From an uncultured Bacteroidales bacterium (lineage in GTDB: Bacteria > Bacteroidota > Bacteroidia > Bacteroidales > WCHB1-69), in the NCBI GenBank assembly GCA_900315705.1, contig ONAB01000004.1, forward strand, positions 1 to 64,000: a DNA stretch of 64,000 bases. Direction: 5' to 3'. This document shows, piece by piece, positions 56,809 to 64,000 of the stretch (positions are counted from its first letter, which is position 1; every line of letters starts with the position of its first letter). Position numbers and translations under genes: made by a program. The notes under the pieces are model-generated. The model was not told the origin of the DNA. It made no database searches and saw only the letters and a list, made by a program, of their open reading frames with translations.

Positions 56809-57819
56809 TTAGAAACTGTATCCGATGCCAAGACCCAGCATTTCCTTGAACTGAACGCGAGGACAAGGATGTCCTTCGGAACCATAGACGCCATCCCAGT
56901 CGGGTTTGGCGATCATCACCTGGTCGTAGTACTTCAGGGAGGTCATCAAGCTCACGCTCAACACTTTGAAGAAGGTGTAGGAGATAGCAAAATCCCAGTC
57001 GATATCAAAGTTGCCGAACTTCTGGACTTTGGAGGTGTACGGGGTGAACAACGTCACGCCGGTGATGATTTTGAGGTTCTTGATTTTGTCGTAGTTGATA
57101 CCGCCTTTGATGACAAGACCGAGGGCGGCGTGTGCGGCGGGACGATAAAGAGAGCCGTCTTCGCGCGTCTTCTCAGGAATACCATAACGGTCGCGAAGGG
57201 TCGAGTCGCGGCAGAAAGTCAGACGGCCGGCCACAGGAGAAACGTAGATGTTGAAGATGTCGTTGGGACGCCAGTCGATACCGATGGACAAATCCGTGTA
57301 GGAAGGAGAGGCCCATTTGGAAATCAGGACTTTGTCGCCGGCATCGTTGTTCATATACTCAAATCCGGGGGCATATTGCGTGCGGAAACTTCCCAAGACG
57401 GAGAGGTACCAAGACTTGGCCAACTCGTAACCCAACTTGGAGTAGATGTTCAGCTTGTCGTTCGACTTTCTCCAGCGGGGATTGAGGTCGGCGGAGTAGA
57501 GTTCACCGATTTCCGTGTCCAAGTTGCTGTCCCAAGCCAGTTTGTCTTTCTTGTAAGAAAGCGTCAGGTTGGCATAGAGGACGCCCGTGACGTTGTTGTT
57601 ACCACCGGCGGCCCAGTTCCAGAACTGCGTCTGCGAGGCGTTCAACCCCACCATTCCGGAGAATTTCCAGAACTTGACACTGTCCTTGATTTCGTTGGAC
57701 TTGACTTTCGTGTCAATGGCAGCCTGAGCAGCCTTCTTGACTTCGTCGTCCTGGGCACGCAACATCGGTGCACCAATGAAGAAAACCGATACTAAAAGTA
57801 AAAGTAGATTTTTTCTCAT
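56809..57819 (-). CDS. DUF3078 outer-membrane-type protein
   Basis: The 336-residue protein has a signal peptide ending MLRAQ and a DUF3078 pattern: FWKFSGMVGLNASQTQFWNW, AAGGNNNVTGVLYANLTLSY, WRKSNDKLNIYSKLGYEL and WASPSYTDLSIGIDWRPND. Alternating strands continue to MLGLGIGYSF with a terminal Phe, so an outer-membrane barrel is likely. It begins eleven bases after the arginase-like gene. Function is unknown though the domain is widespread in the phylum. Confidence 0.9.
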   Translation of the reverse strand: MRKNLLLLLVSVFFIGAPMLRAQDDEVKKAAQAAIDTKVKSNEIKDSVKFWKFSGMVGLNASQTQFWNWAAGGNNNVTGVLYANLTLSYKKDKLAWDSNLDTEIGELYSADLNPRWRKSNDKLNIYSKLGYELAKSWYLSVLGSFRTQYAPGFEYMNNDAGDKVLISKWASPSYTDLSIGIDWRPNDIFNIYVSPVAGRLTFCRDSTLRDRYGIPEKTREDGSLYRPAAHAALGLVIKGGINYDKIKNLKIITGVTLFTPYTSKVQKFGNFDIDWDFAISYTFFKVLSVSLMTSLKYYDQVMIAKPDWDGVYGSEGHPCPRVQFKEMLGLGIGYSF

Positions 57820-57830
57820 AGTAGAATATT

Positions 57831-59009
57831 TTAATGATTTAACTTATTATATGCTTTCCACCACCTGTCGGAGACCTTGTCGTCGCAGGCGAGTTTGTAA
57901 TCGCGTTTTGAACAGGGCAGATAATACTTCTGCACCAAGTCCTTGTTCTTGGAAATGATGGGCACTTCCACCCACCAGCGTTCCGTCTTGCGGCTGCAAT
58001 AGAAGACCATCTCGTCCAAGGCCCCAGAAACGGCAATGCTGTACTGCCGGTAGTTCTGGCGGTTCTTGAACTGGTTGTCCTGCTGCCGGTGGAGATATCC
58101 CTCCACAAAATACCAGATGATATGCCCTATCAACTGGGATGTCTGGTTGTTGTAGTCAAGTGTCGGATCGTATTCGTAAATGCCGAAGGAAGAGAGCTTG
58201 TCGCTGACGCCGGCATACTTGGCCACCTGGCAAATCTCCTCGCCGTAGAAGCCATTGGAGGAGTTGTGCGGACAGCCGGGGGCGTCGGGACGGCGCACGG
58301 CGGAGATGTCCAGCGACACCATATCCGCGTTGCGGACGATGGGCTCAACCTCTTCGATGTTCACGCGCATCGTGCCCACACGGTAGGTTTCGAAGAACAA
58401 GTCCTCCATCAACTTGATGGATTCCGGACTGTTCATATAGCACTGGTAACCGATATTAGCGTAGTTCAACAGGAAATTAGGCTGTTGCAGCACCATCTTG
58501 TTCAGATAGGCGTCGGAACGGATGGGCTGGTTTTCAGCACCCAAATCAAAACAGGAATCGACGGCCACAATATTGACCACCTTCTCCAGTTTTTCGTAGG
58601 CGCGGTAATTGGCGAAGGCCAGGTCGTTGCCGCCACCGAGGATAATCGGGATCACCTTGTTTTCCAGCATATCCGCAATCACATCGGAGAGCACCTCGTA
58701 GGTATCCTCAATGGTTTTGCCCAATATGAGATTGCCCATATCGATGATGCGGACCTGCGTCTGCCAGGGGTATAGTTGGTAGAACTGCCGGCGGATTTCA
58801 TCCGGGGCTAACGAGCAGGAGCCGTTGCGGTAACTGTTACGAGACTCGGGGACACCCACAATGGCGATTTGCGCCTCCTGCAGGTCCACGGGAGCCTCGG
58901 GGTTGTAAAACATCACATACGAAGCCAGCTGTTGCGGGTCAAGGGCCCGGTCGGTCAGGTCCAGCGAGCTGAGTGTTACAGGATTGAACAACAGAGAATA
59001 GTCCATCAT
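57831..59009 (-). CDS. Arginase/formimidoylglutamase-fold protein with degenerate metal ligands
   Basis: The start at 59009 (MMDYSLLFNPVTLSSLDLTD) lies two bases after the topA stop; a longer frame from 59078 would overlap topA. The arginase fold is clear in IAIVGVPESRNSYRNGSCSL, IPIILGGGNDLAFANYRAY, NIVAVDSCFDLGAENQ and MVSLDISAVRRPDAPG. Active ureohydrolases have GGxH, DxHxD and SxDxDxxDP at these places. Here they read GGGND, DSCFD and SLDISAVRRPD, so three of the six manganese ligands seem to be replaced (His to Asn, His to Cys, Asp to Ser). The 393-residue length exceeds arginases by about 80, with an added C-terminal part. It may be a pseudoenzyme or use a different site. Confidence 0.82.
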   Translation of the reverse strand: MMDYSLLFNPVTLSSLDLTDRALDPQQLASYVMFYNPEAPVDLQEAQIAIVGVPESRNSYRNGSCSLAPDEIRRQFYQLYPWQTQVRIIDMGNLILGKTIEDTYEVLSDVIADMLENKVIPIILGGGNDLAFANYRAYEKLEKVVNIVAVDSCFDLGAENQPIRSDAYLNKMVLQQPNFLLNYANIGYQCYMNSPESIKLMEDLFFETYRVGTMRVNIEEVEPIVRNADMVSLDISAVRRPDAPGCPHNSSNGFYGEEICQVAKYAGVSDKLSSFGIYEYDPTLDYNNQTSQLIGHIIWYFVEGYLHRQQDNQFKNRQNYRQYSIAVSGALDEMVFYCSRKTERWWVEVPIISKNKDLVQKYYLPCSKRDYKLACDDKVSDRWWKAYNKLNH

Positions 59010-59011
59010 AC

Positions 59012-61504
59012 TCAGGCTTTTTTGCGGGTGGTACGTCTCTTGGCCGTCGGGGCGGTGTTCTGGATAATCTGCAGACAATCCTCGTATGTGAGGTTCTCCG
59101 CCACCACGCCCTTGGAAATCTTGAAGTTGTCGGTGCCGTTGGTGATATAGGCGCCATAACGGCCGTTCATCACCTTCAAATTCTCATCTTCGGGGAAGGA
59201 GCGAAGCACGTTCTTGTTCTGCGAATTCTGCAGCAAGTCGATGGCCTCCGCCTCGGTGAGGGCGGCCACATCGGTGCCCTTGGCGAGGGTGACATTCTTG
59301 CCGTCGTATTTGAGGTAAGGACCGTAACGGCCCACGGCGGCGTAGATTTCCTTGCCGTCGAGCTGGCCCACCAGGCGCGGAGCGCGGTCAGCATCCTTCT
59401 TCTGCTTCTCCTTCAGCAACTCCACACAACGCTCCAGCGTGATTTCTATGGGATCCTCATCCTTCGGGATGGAGACAAACTTGTCATTGTAGCGGACATA
59501 CGGGCCAAAACGACCGGCGCCGACCGTCACCTCGGAGCCCTCCCACTCCCCTACCGTGCGGGGCAGCTTGAAGAGTTCCAGCGCCTCCTCCAGCGTGAGG
59601 GTTTCGATGAACTGGTTGGGACGGAGACGCGCATAACGGGGCTTCTCATCCGCATAGTTCTCCCCAATCTGCACCATCGGGCCGTATTTGCCCAACTTAG
59701 CCAGCACCTTGGCGTTGGTAACGGGGTCATAGCCGAGCAGACGCTCACCGCTGGCTTTGGCGGAATAGTTCAGGGCGTGGTCCACCGACTGGTGGAAATC
59801 ACCGTAGAAGTGCTGCAGCATATCCTGCCACTGCTCCTTGCCCTCGGCAATGTCGTCGAAACGCTTCTCCACATCAGCGGTGAAGCCGTAGTCCATAATC
59901 TCCTCGAAGTTCTGCTGGAGATAATCGTTGACCACGATACCCACATCGGTCGGGAATATCTTGTCTTTTTCGTATCCCACCTTCTCGGTCTTCATCTCCT
60001 CTTTAATCTGGTTGCCTTTCAACTCAAGACAATCGTACTGTCGCTCCTGTCCGGGACGCGTCTGCTTGAGCACATAGCCGCGCTTCTGGATGGTGGTGAT
60101 GGTCGGGGCGTAAGTAGAGGGACGTCCGATGCCCAATTCTTCCAGTTTCTTCACCAACGAGGCTTCCGTGTAACGGGCTGGCGGTTGGGCGAAGCGCTGT
60201 GTGGCGGTGATGCTTTGAGCATTGAGGGTCTCCTCCAACTGCATTGCCGGCAACATTCCCTTCACCTCCTCGCTGTCCTCGTCCTTGGATTCGGTATATA
60301 CTTTCAAAAAGCCCGGGAAAAGGATGACCTCACCCGTGGCCACGAATTTCTCCTTGCGGTTGGAAACCGGGATGGTGATGTTGGTCTTCTCCGTCTTGGC
60401 GTCGCTCATCTGCGAGGCGATGGTGCGTTTCCAGATCAGTTCGTAGAGATGTTTCACAAAGGTGTCGCCGGGCACAGTCTGCCGTGACATATCGGTCGGG
60501 CGGATGGCCTCGTGCGCCTCCTGGGCACCCTTCGAGCGGGTCACATAGTTGTGCAAATGGGAGTACTCAGCGCCGTACAACTCGGTGATGACCTCCTTGG
60601 CCGTGGCCAGTGCCAGGGTGGAGAGGTTCACGGAGTCGGTACGCATATAGGTGATGTAACCGGACTCGTACAGCTGCTGCGCCACCACCATCGTCTTGCT
60701 CACCGAGAAGCCCAACTTGCGGGCGGCTTCCTGCTGCAGCGTGGAGGTGGTGAACGGCGGGGCCGGACTGCGCTTGCCGGGCGATTTCTCAACGGCCGTG
60801 ACCTTGAATTCTGCATCCTTGCAGGCCTCCAGGAACGCCACGGCATCCTCCTTCTTGTTGAAACGCTTGTTCAACTCCGCATTGAGGTGTATTTTCCCGT
60901 CGCGGACAGGTATGAAGTCACCCTCCACCTTATAGGAGAAGGTGCTGTTGAATTTCTCAATCTCGTGCTCGCGCTCCACGATGAGCTTCACCGCCACCGA
61001 CTGCACACGGCCGGCCGAGAGTTGGGGCTTCACCTTGCGCCAAAGCACCGGCGACAACTCGAAACCCACCAGACGGTCGAGCACGCGGCGTGCCTGCTGC
61101 GCGTCCACCAGGTTCACATCCAACTCGCGCGGATGGGCCAAAGCGTTGTCAATGGCACTCTTGGTAATCTCGTGGAAAACGATGCGGCGCACCTTGGCAG
61201 GGTCCAGATGGGCCACCTGCATCAGATGCCAGGAAATGGCCTCTCCTTCGCGGTCATCATCCGTTGCCAGCCAGACCACGTCCGCCTCTTCCGCTTTCTT
61301 CTTGATGTCGCTGATCAACGACTTCTTGTCATCCAAAATCACATACTTGGGTTCGAAACTCTTGTCCACATCGATGCCCAAATCCTTTTGGGGAAGGTCG
61401 CGCACGTGTCCTTTGCTGGAAATGACCGTGAAGTCCTTTCCGATAAATTTCTGAATGGTTTTCGCCTTTGCAGGAGACTCGACGATAATTAAATTCTTGC
61501 TCAT
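59012..61504 (-). CDS. topA: DNA topoisomerase I
   Basis: The 830-residue enzyme relaxes negative supercoils. The TOPRIM domain has LIIVESPAKAKTIQKFIG and WLATDDDREGEAISWHL. The active-site tyrosine is in YESGYITYMRTDSVNLS (about residue 291), and the KRSPAPPFTTSTLQQEA and GRPSTYAPTITTIQKRGYV signatures are present. The C-terminus lacks zinc fingers. It has instead three glycine-rich repeats: GRFGPYVRYNDKFVSIPK, GRYGPYLKYDGKNVTLAKG and GRYGAYITNGTDNFKISKG, with a Lys/Arg tail. It is flanked by the short RibF-like gene and the arginase-like gene in one leftward series. Confidence 0.97.
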   Translation of the reverse strand: MSKNLIIVESPAKAKTIQKFIGKDFTVISSKGHVRDLPQKDLGIDVDKSFEPKYVILDDKKSLISDIKKKAEEADVVWLATDDDREGEAISWHLMQVAHLDPAKVRRIVFHEITKSAIDNALAHPRELDVNLVDAQQARRVLDRLVGFELSPVLWRKVKPQLSAGRVQSVAVKLIVEREHEIEKFNSTFSYKVEGDFIPVRDGKIHLNAELNKRFNKKEDAVAFLEACKDAEFKVTAVEKSPGKRSPAPPFTTSTLQQEAARKLGFSVSKTMVVAQQLYESGYITYMRTDSVNLSTLALATAKEVITELYGAEYSHLHNYVTRSKGAQEAHEAIRPTDMSRQTVPGDTFVKHLYELIWKRTIASQMSDAKTEKTNITIPVSNRKEKFVATGEVILFPGFLKVYTESKDEDSEEVKGMLPAMQLEETLNAQSITATQRFAQPPARYTEASLVKKLEELGIGRPSTYAPTITTIQKRGYVLKQTRPGQERQYDCLELKGNQIKEEMKTEKVGYEKDKIFPTDVGIVVNDYLQQNFEEIMDYGFTADVEKRFDDIAEGKEQWQDMLQHFYGDFHQSVDHALNYSAKASGERLLGYDPVTNAKVLAKLGKYGPMVQIGENYADEKPRYARLRPNQFIETLTLEEALELFKLPRTVGEWEGSEVTVGAGRFGPYVRYNDKFVSIPKDEDPIEITLERCVELLKEKQKKDADRAPRLVGQLDGKEIYAAVGRYGPYLKYDGKNVTLAKGTDVAALTEAEAIDLLQNSQNKNVLRSFPEDENLKVMNGRYGAYITNGTDNFKISKGVVAENLTYEDCLQIIQNTAPTAKRRTTRKKA

Positions 61505-61550
61505 ATCTTTATTATTCTATTTTCTATCGTAATGAATGGACACATCCTTT

Positions 61551-62141
61551 TCATCCATTATTCTTCTCTTTATCTATAATATACGGATAACCCAGCCACT
61601 CGGATGCCCGCGCCGCGTCGCCTTCTCGGATGGCACGGCGTATCTTGGAGGAGTGAACCCCGACCTCACGCAGCGTCAGCTCGGGAATCTCCACCACCTC
61701 AATGCCGTATTGCGCACACAACTGCTTGAGGAGGTCGTGACTGCCGGCACGGTTATGGCCCATAGCGTGGTTAGGACCCATCACCAACGCGCCCACGTGC
61801 AAGCCGTCTATCAAATACCGCTTCACAAACTCCGTGTAACTTAACTTGGAGAATTCCTCGGTAAAGGGTATCACCACGGTGGCATCCACGCCCTGGGCTC
61901 CTATCAATTCCAAGTTGCGTTCCAAGGAGTTGATGGCGAAAAAGTCGCTCTCCGGGCGCAGCAGCTGTTGGGGATGCGGGTCAAAGGTCACCACCAGGCT
62001 CTGCATCGAATGCTCGCGAGCGTAAGCGACAAGATAGCGCAGAATTTGGCAATGTCCCAAATGGACACCGTCAAACGAGCCGACGGCAGCCACCGGGCGG
62101 CTCAACTGAATGCTAACATCCAAACCTCTGTAAACTTGCAT
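61551..62141 (-). CDS. RibF-like FMN adenylyltransferase without the riboflavin kinase domain
   Basis: The ATG at 62141 (MQVYRGLDVSIQLSRPVAAV) is preferred; the frame from 62210 would overlap pheT. The 196-residue protein matches the FAD synthetase half of RibF: AAVGSFDGVHLGHCQILRYL with the HxGH nucleotidyl-transfer site, VVTFDPHPQQLLRPESDFF, VMGPNHAMGHNRAGSHDLL and HSSKIRRAIREGDAARASEW. Bifunctional RibF proteins continue after LGYPY with a kinase domain that brings the length to about 310. Here the frame ends after IIDKEKNNG, with no kinase remnant before topA. It would make FAD from FMN, so riboflavin phosphorylation must be done by another enzyme or not at all. Confidence 0.83.
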   Translation of the reverse strand: MQVYRGLDVSIQLSRPVAAVGSFDGVHLGHCQILRYLVAYAREHSMQSLVVTFDPHPQQLLRPESDFFAINSLERNLELIGAQGVDATVVIPFTEEFSKLSYTEFVKRYLIDGLHVGALVMGPNHAMGHNRAGSHDLLKQLCAQYGIEVVEIPELTLREVGVHSSKIRRAIREGDAARASEWLGYPYIIDKEKNNG

Positions 62142-62169
62142 CTTCGACCTCGTTACTTGAATCTTCACT

Positions 62170-64000
62170 TTAGCGCAACTGGGCGCCAATCTCACGCTCG
62201 TACGCGGCAATCAGCTTGTTCATTGTCTTGGTGATTTCCTCGTCCGTCAAAGTCTTGTCGGGATGCTGCAACACAAAGTTCAGCGCGTACGACTTCTTGC
62301 CCGGCAAAATCTTCTCACCCTCATACACGTCAAACAGGGAAATGTTCTTCACCAGTTTGGAACCGTACTTGTAACCGATCTTCTCCAAAGTCTCATAGGT
62401 GACATTCTGGTCCACAACCAAGGCGAGGTCGCGGCGCACGGCAGGATAAACGGCAATGGGATGGTATTTGACGGGGCGACCGGCGGCAACATCCACCACA
62501 GCCCTCATCTGGAAGACGGCATAGTAAACGGGCTTCTTCAAGCCGAAATACTTGAGCAACGCGGGCGCCAACTGTCCGACACTCACAATCGGGGTGTCAC
62601 CCACCTTGTAGGTCACGTGACCGGAGAACATCTTCTGTTCGTCATCGGTCACCACCGTCAATTGCTCCATCGGGAAATTGATTCTAACGAGCACATTCTT
62701 CACCATATTCTTCAAATAGAAGAAATCCAGATCCTTGGCCACAAAGTTCCAGGAGTCCTCACCTTCCTTGCCCGTCACGAACATCGCCAATTCCTCACGT
62801 TCCTGGTAACGGAGTGTCACATCGTCTTCACGCTGGGTGGCAACATTCAAATGGTAAGTCTTGCCAAACTCAAACAAACGGAGGTTGGCGTTCTTGTTGT
62901 TGACATTGCGGACCACATTCTCCAAGCCAGAGAACAGCAGCGTCTGGCGCATCGCATTGAGCTCGGTGCTCAACGGATTGAGCAGCTTGACGGCCTCGTC
63001 CTCGTTGATGAAGTCGAAATGCTGGGCATACTCCAGTTTGGTCAGGGAGTTGTTCATCACCTCGTAGAAGCCGTTGTCGGCCAGATAGAGCGACATCTTG
63101 TGCTGCATCTGGTGGAACTCGTCACCCTCAGACTTATTGCTGAGCTTATAGGTCAGTATATCGGGAATCTCAATGTTGTTATAGCCATAAATGCGCAAGA
63201 TCTCCTCAATCAGGTCGATGGGGCGGGTAACGTCGGCCTTGGCCAAAGGCACCTTCACGGAGAGCTGCTCCTCGCTCAGGGGGTGCACCTCCATACCCAA
63301 CAGCAACAAAATCTTGGAGACTGTCTGCTTGTCAATCACCTTGCCGGCCACTTCGTTGACGTGGCGGTAGTCGAGCGTGATTTGGGCAGGCTCTATTTTG
63401 GATGGATAGAAGTCCATAATATCCGAAGTGACAGAAGCACCTGCCAACTCGACGAGCAGTCCGGCGGCACGCTTGATGGCATAGACGGTGATGTCGGGGT
63501 CGCAGCCACGCTCGTAACGGAACGAGGCATCGGTCTTGAGGCCGTGGCGCTTGGCCGTCTTGCGGATGGAGACGGGGTTGAAGTAGGCGCTCTCGAGGAA
63601 CACGCGGGTGGTATATTCGGTGATGCCCGACTTGAGGCCTCCGAACACGCCGGCGATGCACATTCCCTCCTCCTCGTTGCAGATCATCAGGTCGTCGGCG
63701 CTGAGTTTCACCTCGTTGCCGTCAAGGGTGACGAAAGGCGTGCCCTCCGGCAGGTTCTTCACAATGACGTGGTTGCCGGCAATCTGGTCGGCGTCGAAGG
63801 CGTGCATCGGCTGCCCGACCTCCAGCATAATGTATTGCGTGATGTCCACCACGTTGTTGATGGGGCGCACGCCCACGGAACGCAGCTTGTTCTGCAGCCA
63901 TTCGGGCGAGGGACCCACTTTCACATTGTCGAGCAGCAGGGAGGAGTAGCGAGGACAGGCTGCGCGGTTCTCCACCGTCACGTTGATGCGGTTGGTGGGC
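62170..64000 (-). CDS. pheT: Phenylalanyl-tRNA synthetase beta subunit, 5' part outside the window
   Basis: The frame is open to the right edge; the visible 610 residues start within the B3/B4 domain: NRAACPRYSSLLLDNVKVGP, LRSVGVRPINNVVDITQYIM and EVGQPMHAFDADQI. The B5 domain, the catalytic-like core (EEILRIYGYNNIEIPD, NPLSTELNAMRQTLLFSGLE, LRLFEFGKTYHLN) and the C-terminal ferredoxin-fold anticodon-binding domain follow (YPAVRRDLALVVDQNVTYET, KSYALNFVLQHPDKTLTDEE). The N-terminal tRNA-binding OB domain, about 200 residues, is beyond 64000. It ends 28 bases ahead of the RibF-like gene. Confidence 0.96.
   Translation of the reverse strand, partial: PTNRINVTVENRAACPRYSSLLLDNVKVGPSPEWLQNKLRSVGVRPINNVVDITQYIMLEVGQPMHAFDADQIAGNHVIVKNLPEGTPFVTLDGNEVKLSADDLMICNEEEGMCIAGVFGGLKSGITEYTTRVFLESAYFNPVSIRKTAKRHGLKTDASFRYERGCDPDITVYAIKRAAGLLVELAGASVTSDIMDFYPSKIEPAQITLDYRHVNEVAGKVIDKQTVSKILLLLGMEVHPLSEEQLSVKVPLAKADVTRPIDLIEEILRIYGYNNIEIPDILTYKLSNKSEGDEFHQMQHKMSLYLADNGFYEVMNNSLTKLEYAQHFDFINEDEAVKLLNPLSTELNAMRQTLLFSGLENVVRNVNNKNANLRLFEFGKTYHLNVATQREDDVTLRYQEREELAMFVTGKEGEDSWNFVAKDLDFFYLKNMVKNVLVRINFPMEQLTVVTDDEQKMFSGHVTYKVGDTPIVSVGQLAPALLKYFGLKKPVYYAVFQMRAVVDVAAGRPVKYHPIAVYPAVRRDLALVVDQNVTYETLEKIGYKYGSKLVKNISLFDVYEGEKILPGKKSYALNFVLQHPDKTLTDEEITKTMNKLIAAYEREIGAQLR

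Noticed and set aside
1..64000. tRNA, rRNA genes and CRISPR arrays
   Set aside because: I looked for conserved T-loop bases, rRNA stretches and regularly spaced repeats and saw none; a covariance-model scan would be needed to exclude a divergent tRNA.

Overview
The window is chromosomal DNA from a member of the Bacteroidota, most likely order Bacteroidales. Start sites are repeatedly preceded by the Bacteroidetes -7 promoter element TAnnTTTGC. The primary sigma factor is the short Bacteroidetes type that begins MRQLHITK and lacks region 1.1. There is a type IX secretion cargo with a type-B C-terminal signal, a FISUMP-domain lipid-free exported protein, DUF3078 and MuiA-family proteins, and several exported glycosidases. 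The genus cannot be read from the sequence. No rRNA, tRNA or CRISPR array was seen.

Layout. 1-8940 (mostly minus strand) is a sugar and accessory region: galactose mutarotase, a lipoprotein, a galactokinase with an internal deletion, two paralogous membrane proteins, a ParD/ParE-type toxin-antitoxin pair and a GH97 enzyme with the retaining (alpha-galactosidase-like) active site. 8990-9733 holds a broken rhuM fragment, a small ORF and two divergently oriented promoter regions. 9734-19710 is one tightly packed plus-strand operon that I read as an anti-phage defence system: SNF2 helicase, an unnamed helical protein, a type III-like Mod methyltransferase, an AAA ATPase, an HNH nuclease and a Res helicase-nuclease. 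The ATPase/HNH pair resembles Septu PtuAB and lies between mod and res. 19711-20776 is decayed DNA with a clipped four-helix-bundle gene and a patatin-like pseudogene.

20777-25237 holds an acetyltransferase and an ECF sigma factor fused to a membrane-spanning tail, followed by an outer-membrane barrel gene. It also holds the wreck of a tandem second copy of that sigma/barrel pair, fused to the end of a lipoprotein gene. 25279-34257 has GH3 and GH29 glycosidases, a MuiA-like protein, a FISUMP protein with a 75-bp tandem repeat and a MATE exporter. 34331-36868 carries HdrB-like and HdrA-like redox genes plus an 18-residue repeat protein. 36898-44859 has a DMT transporter, a class V aminotransferase, an SDR threonine dehydrogenase, a very large T9SS cargo and a small barrel protein. 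44952-52871 has a membrane pyrophosphatase, a TlpA-like protein, and a VOC protein leading an operon of HdrC/HdrD-like iron-sulfur proteins.

52895-64000 (minus strand) is a housekeeping block read from pheT through a short RibF-like protein, topA, an arginase-fold protein with degenerate metal ligands, DUF3078, the primary sigma factor and asnS, ending with rpoN. The HdrA/B and HdrC/D genes, 14 kb apart, probably serve one electron-transfer complex. GH97, galM and galK suggest release and catabolism of galactose, although this galK may not be active. The defence operon and the decayed genes on both sides of it mark 8990-20776 as a recombination hotspot.
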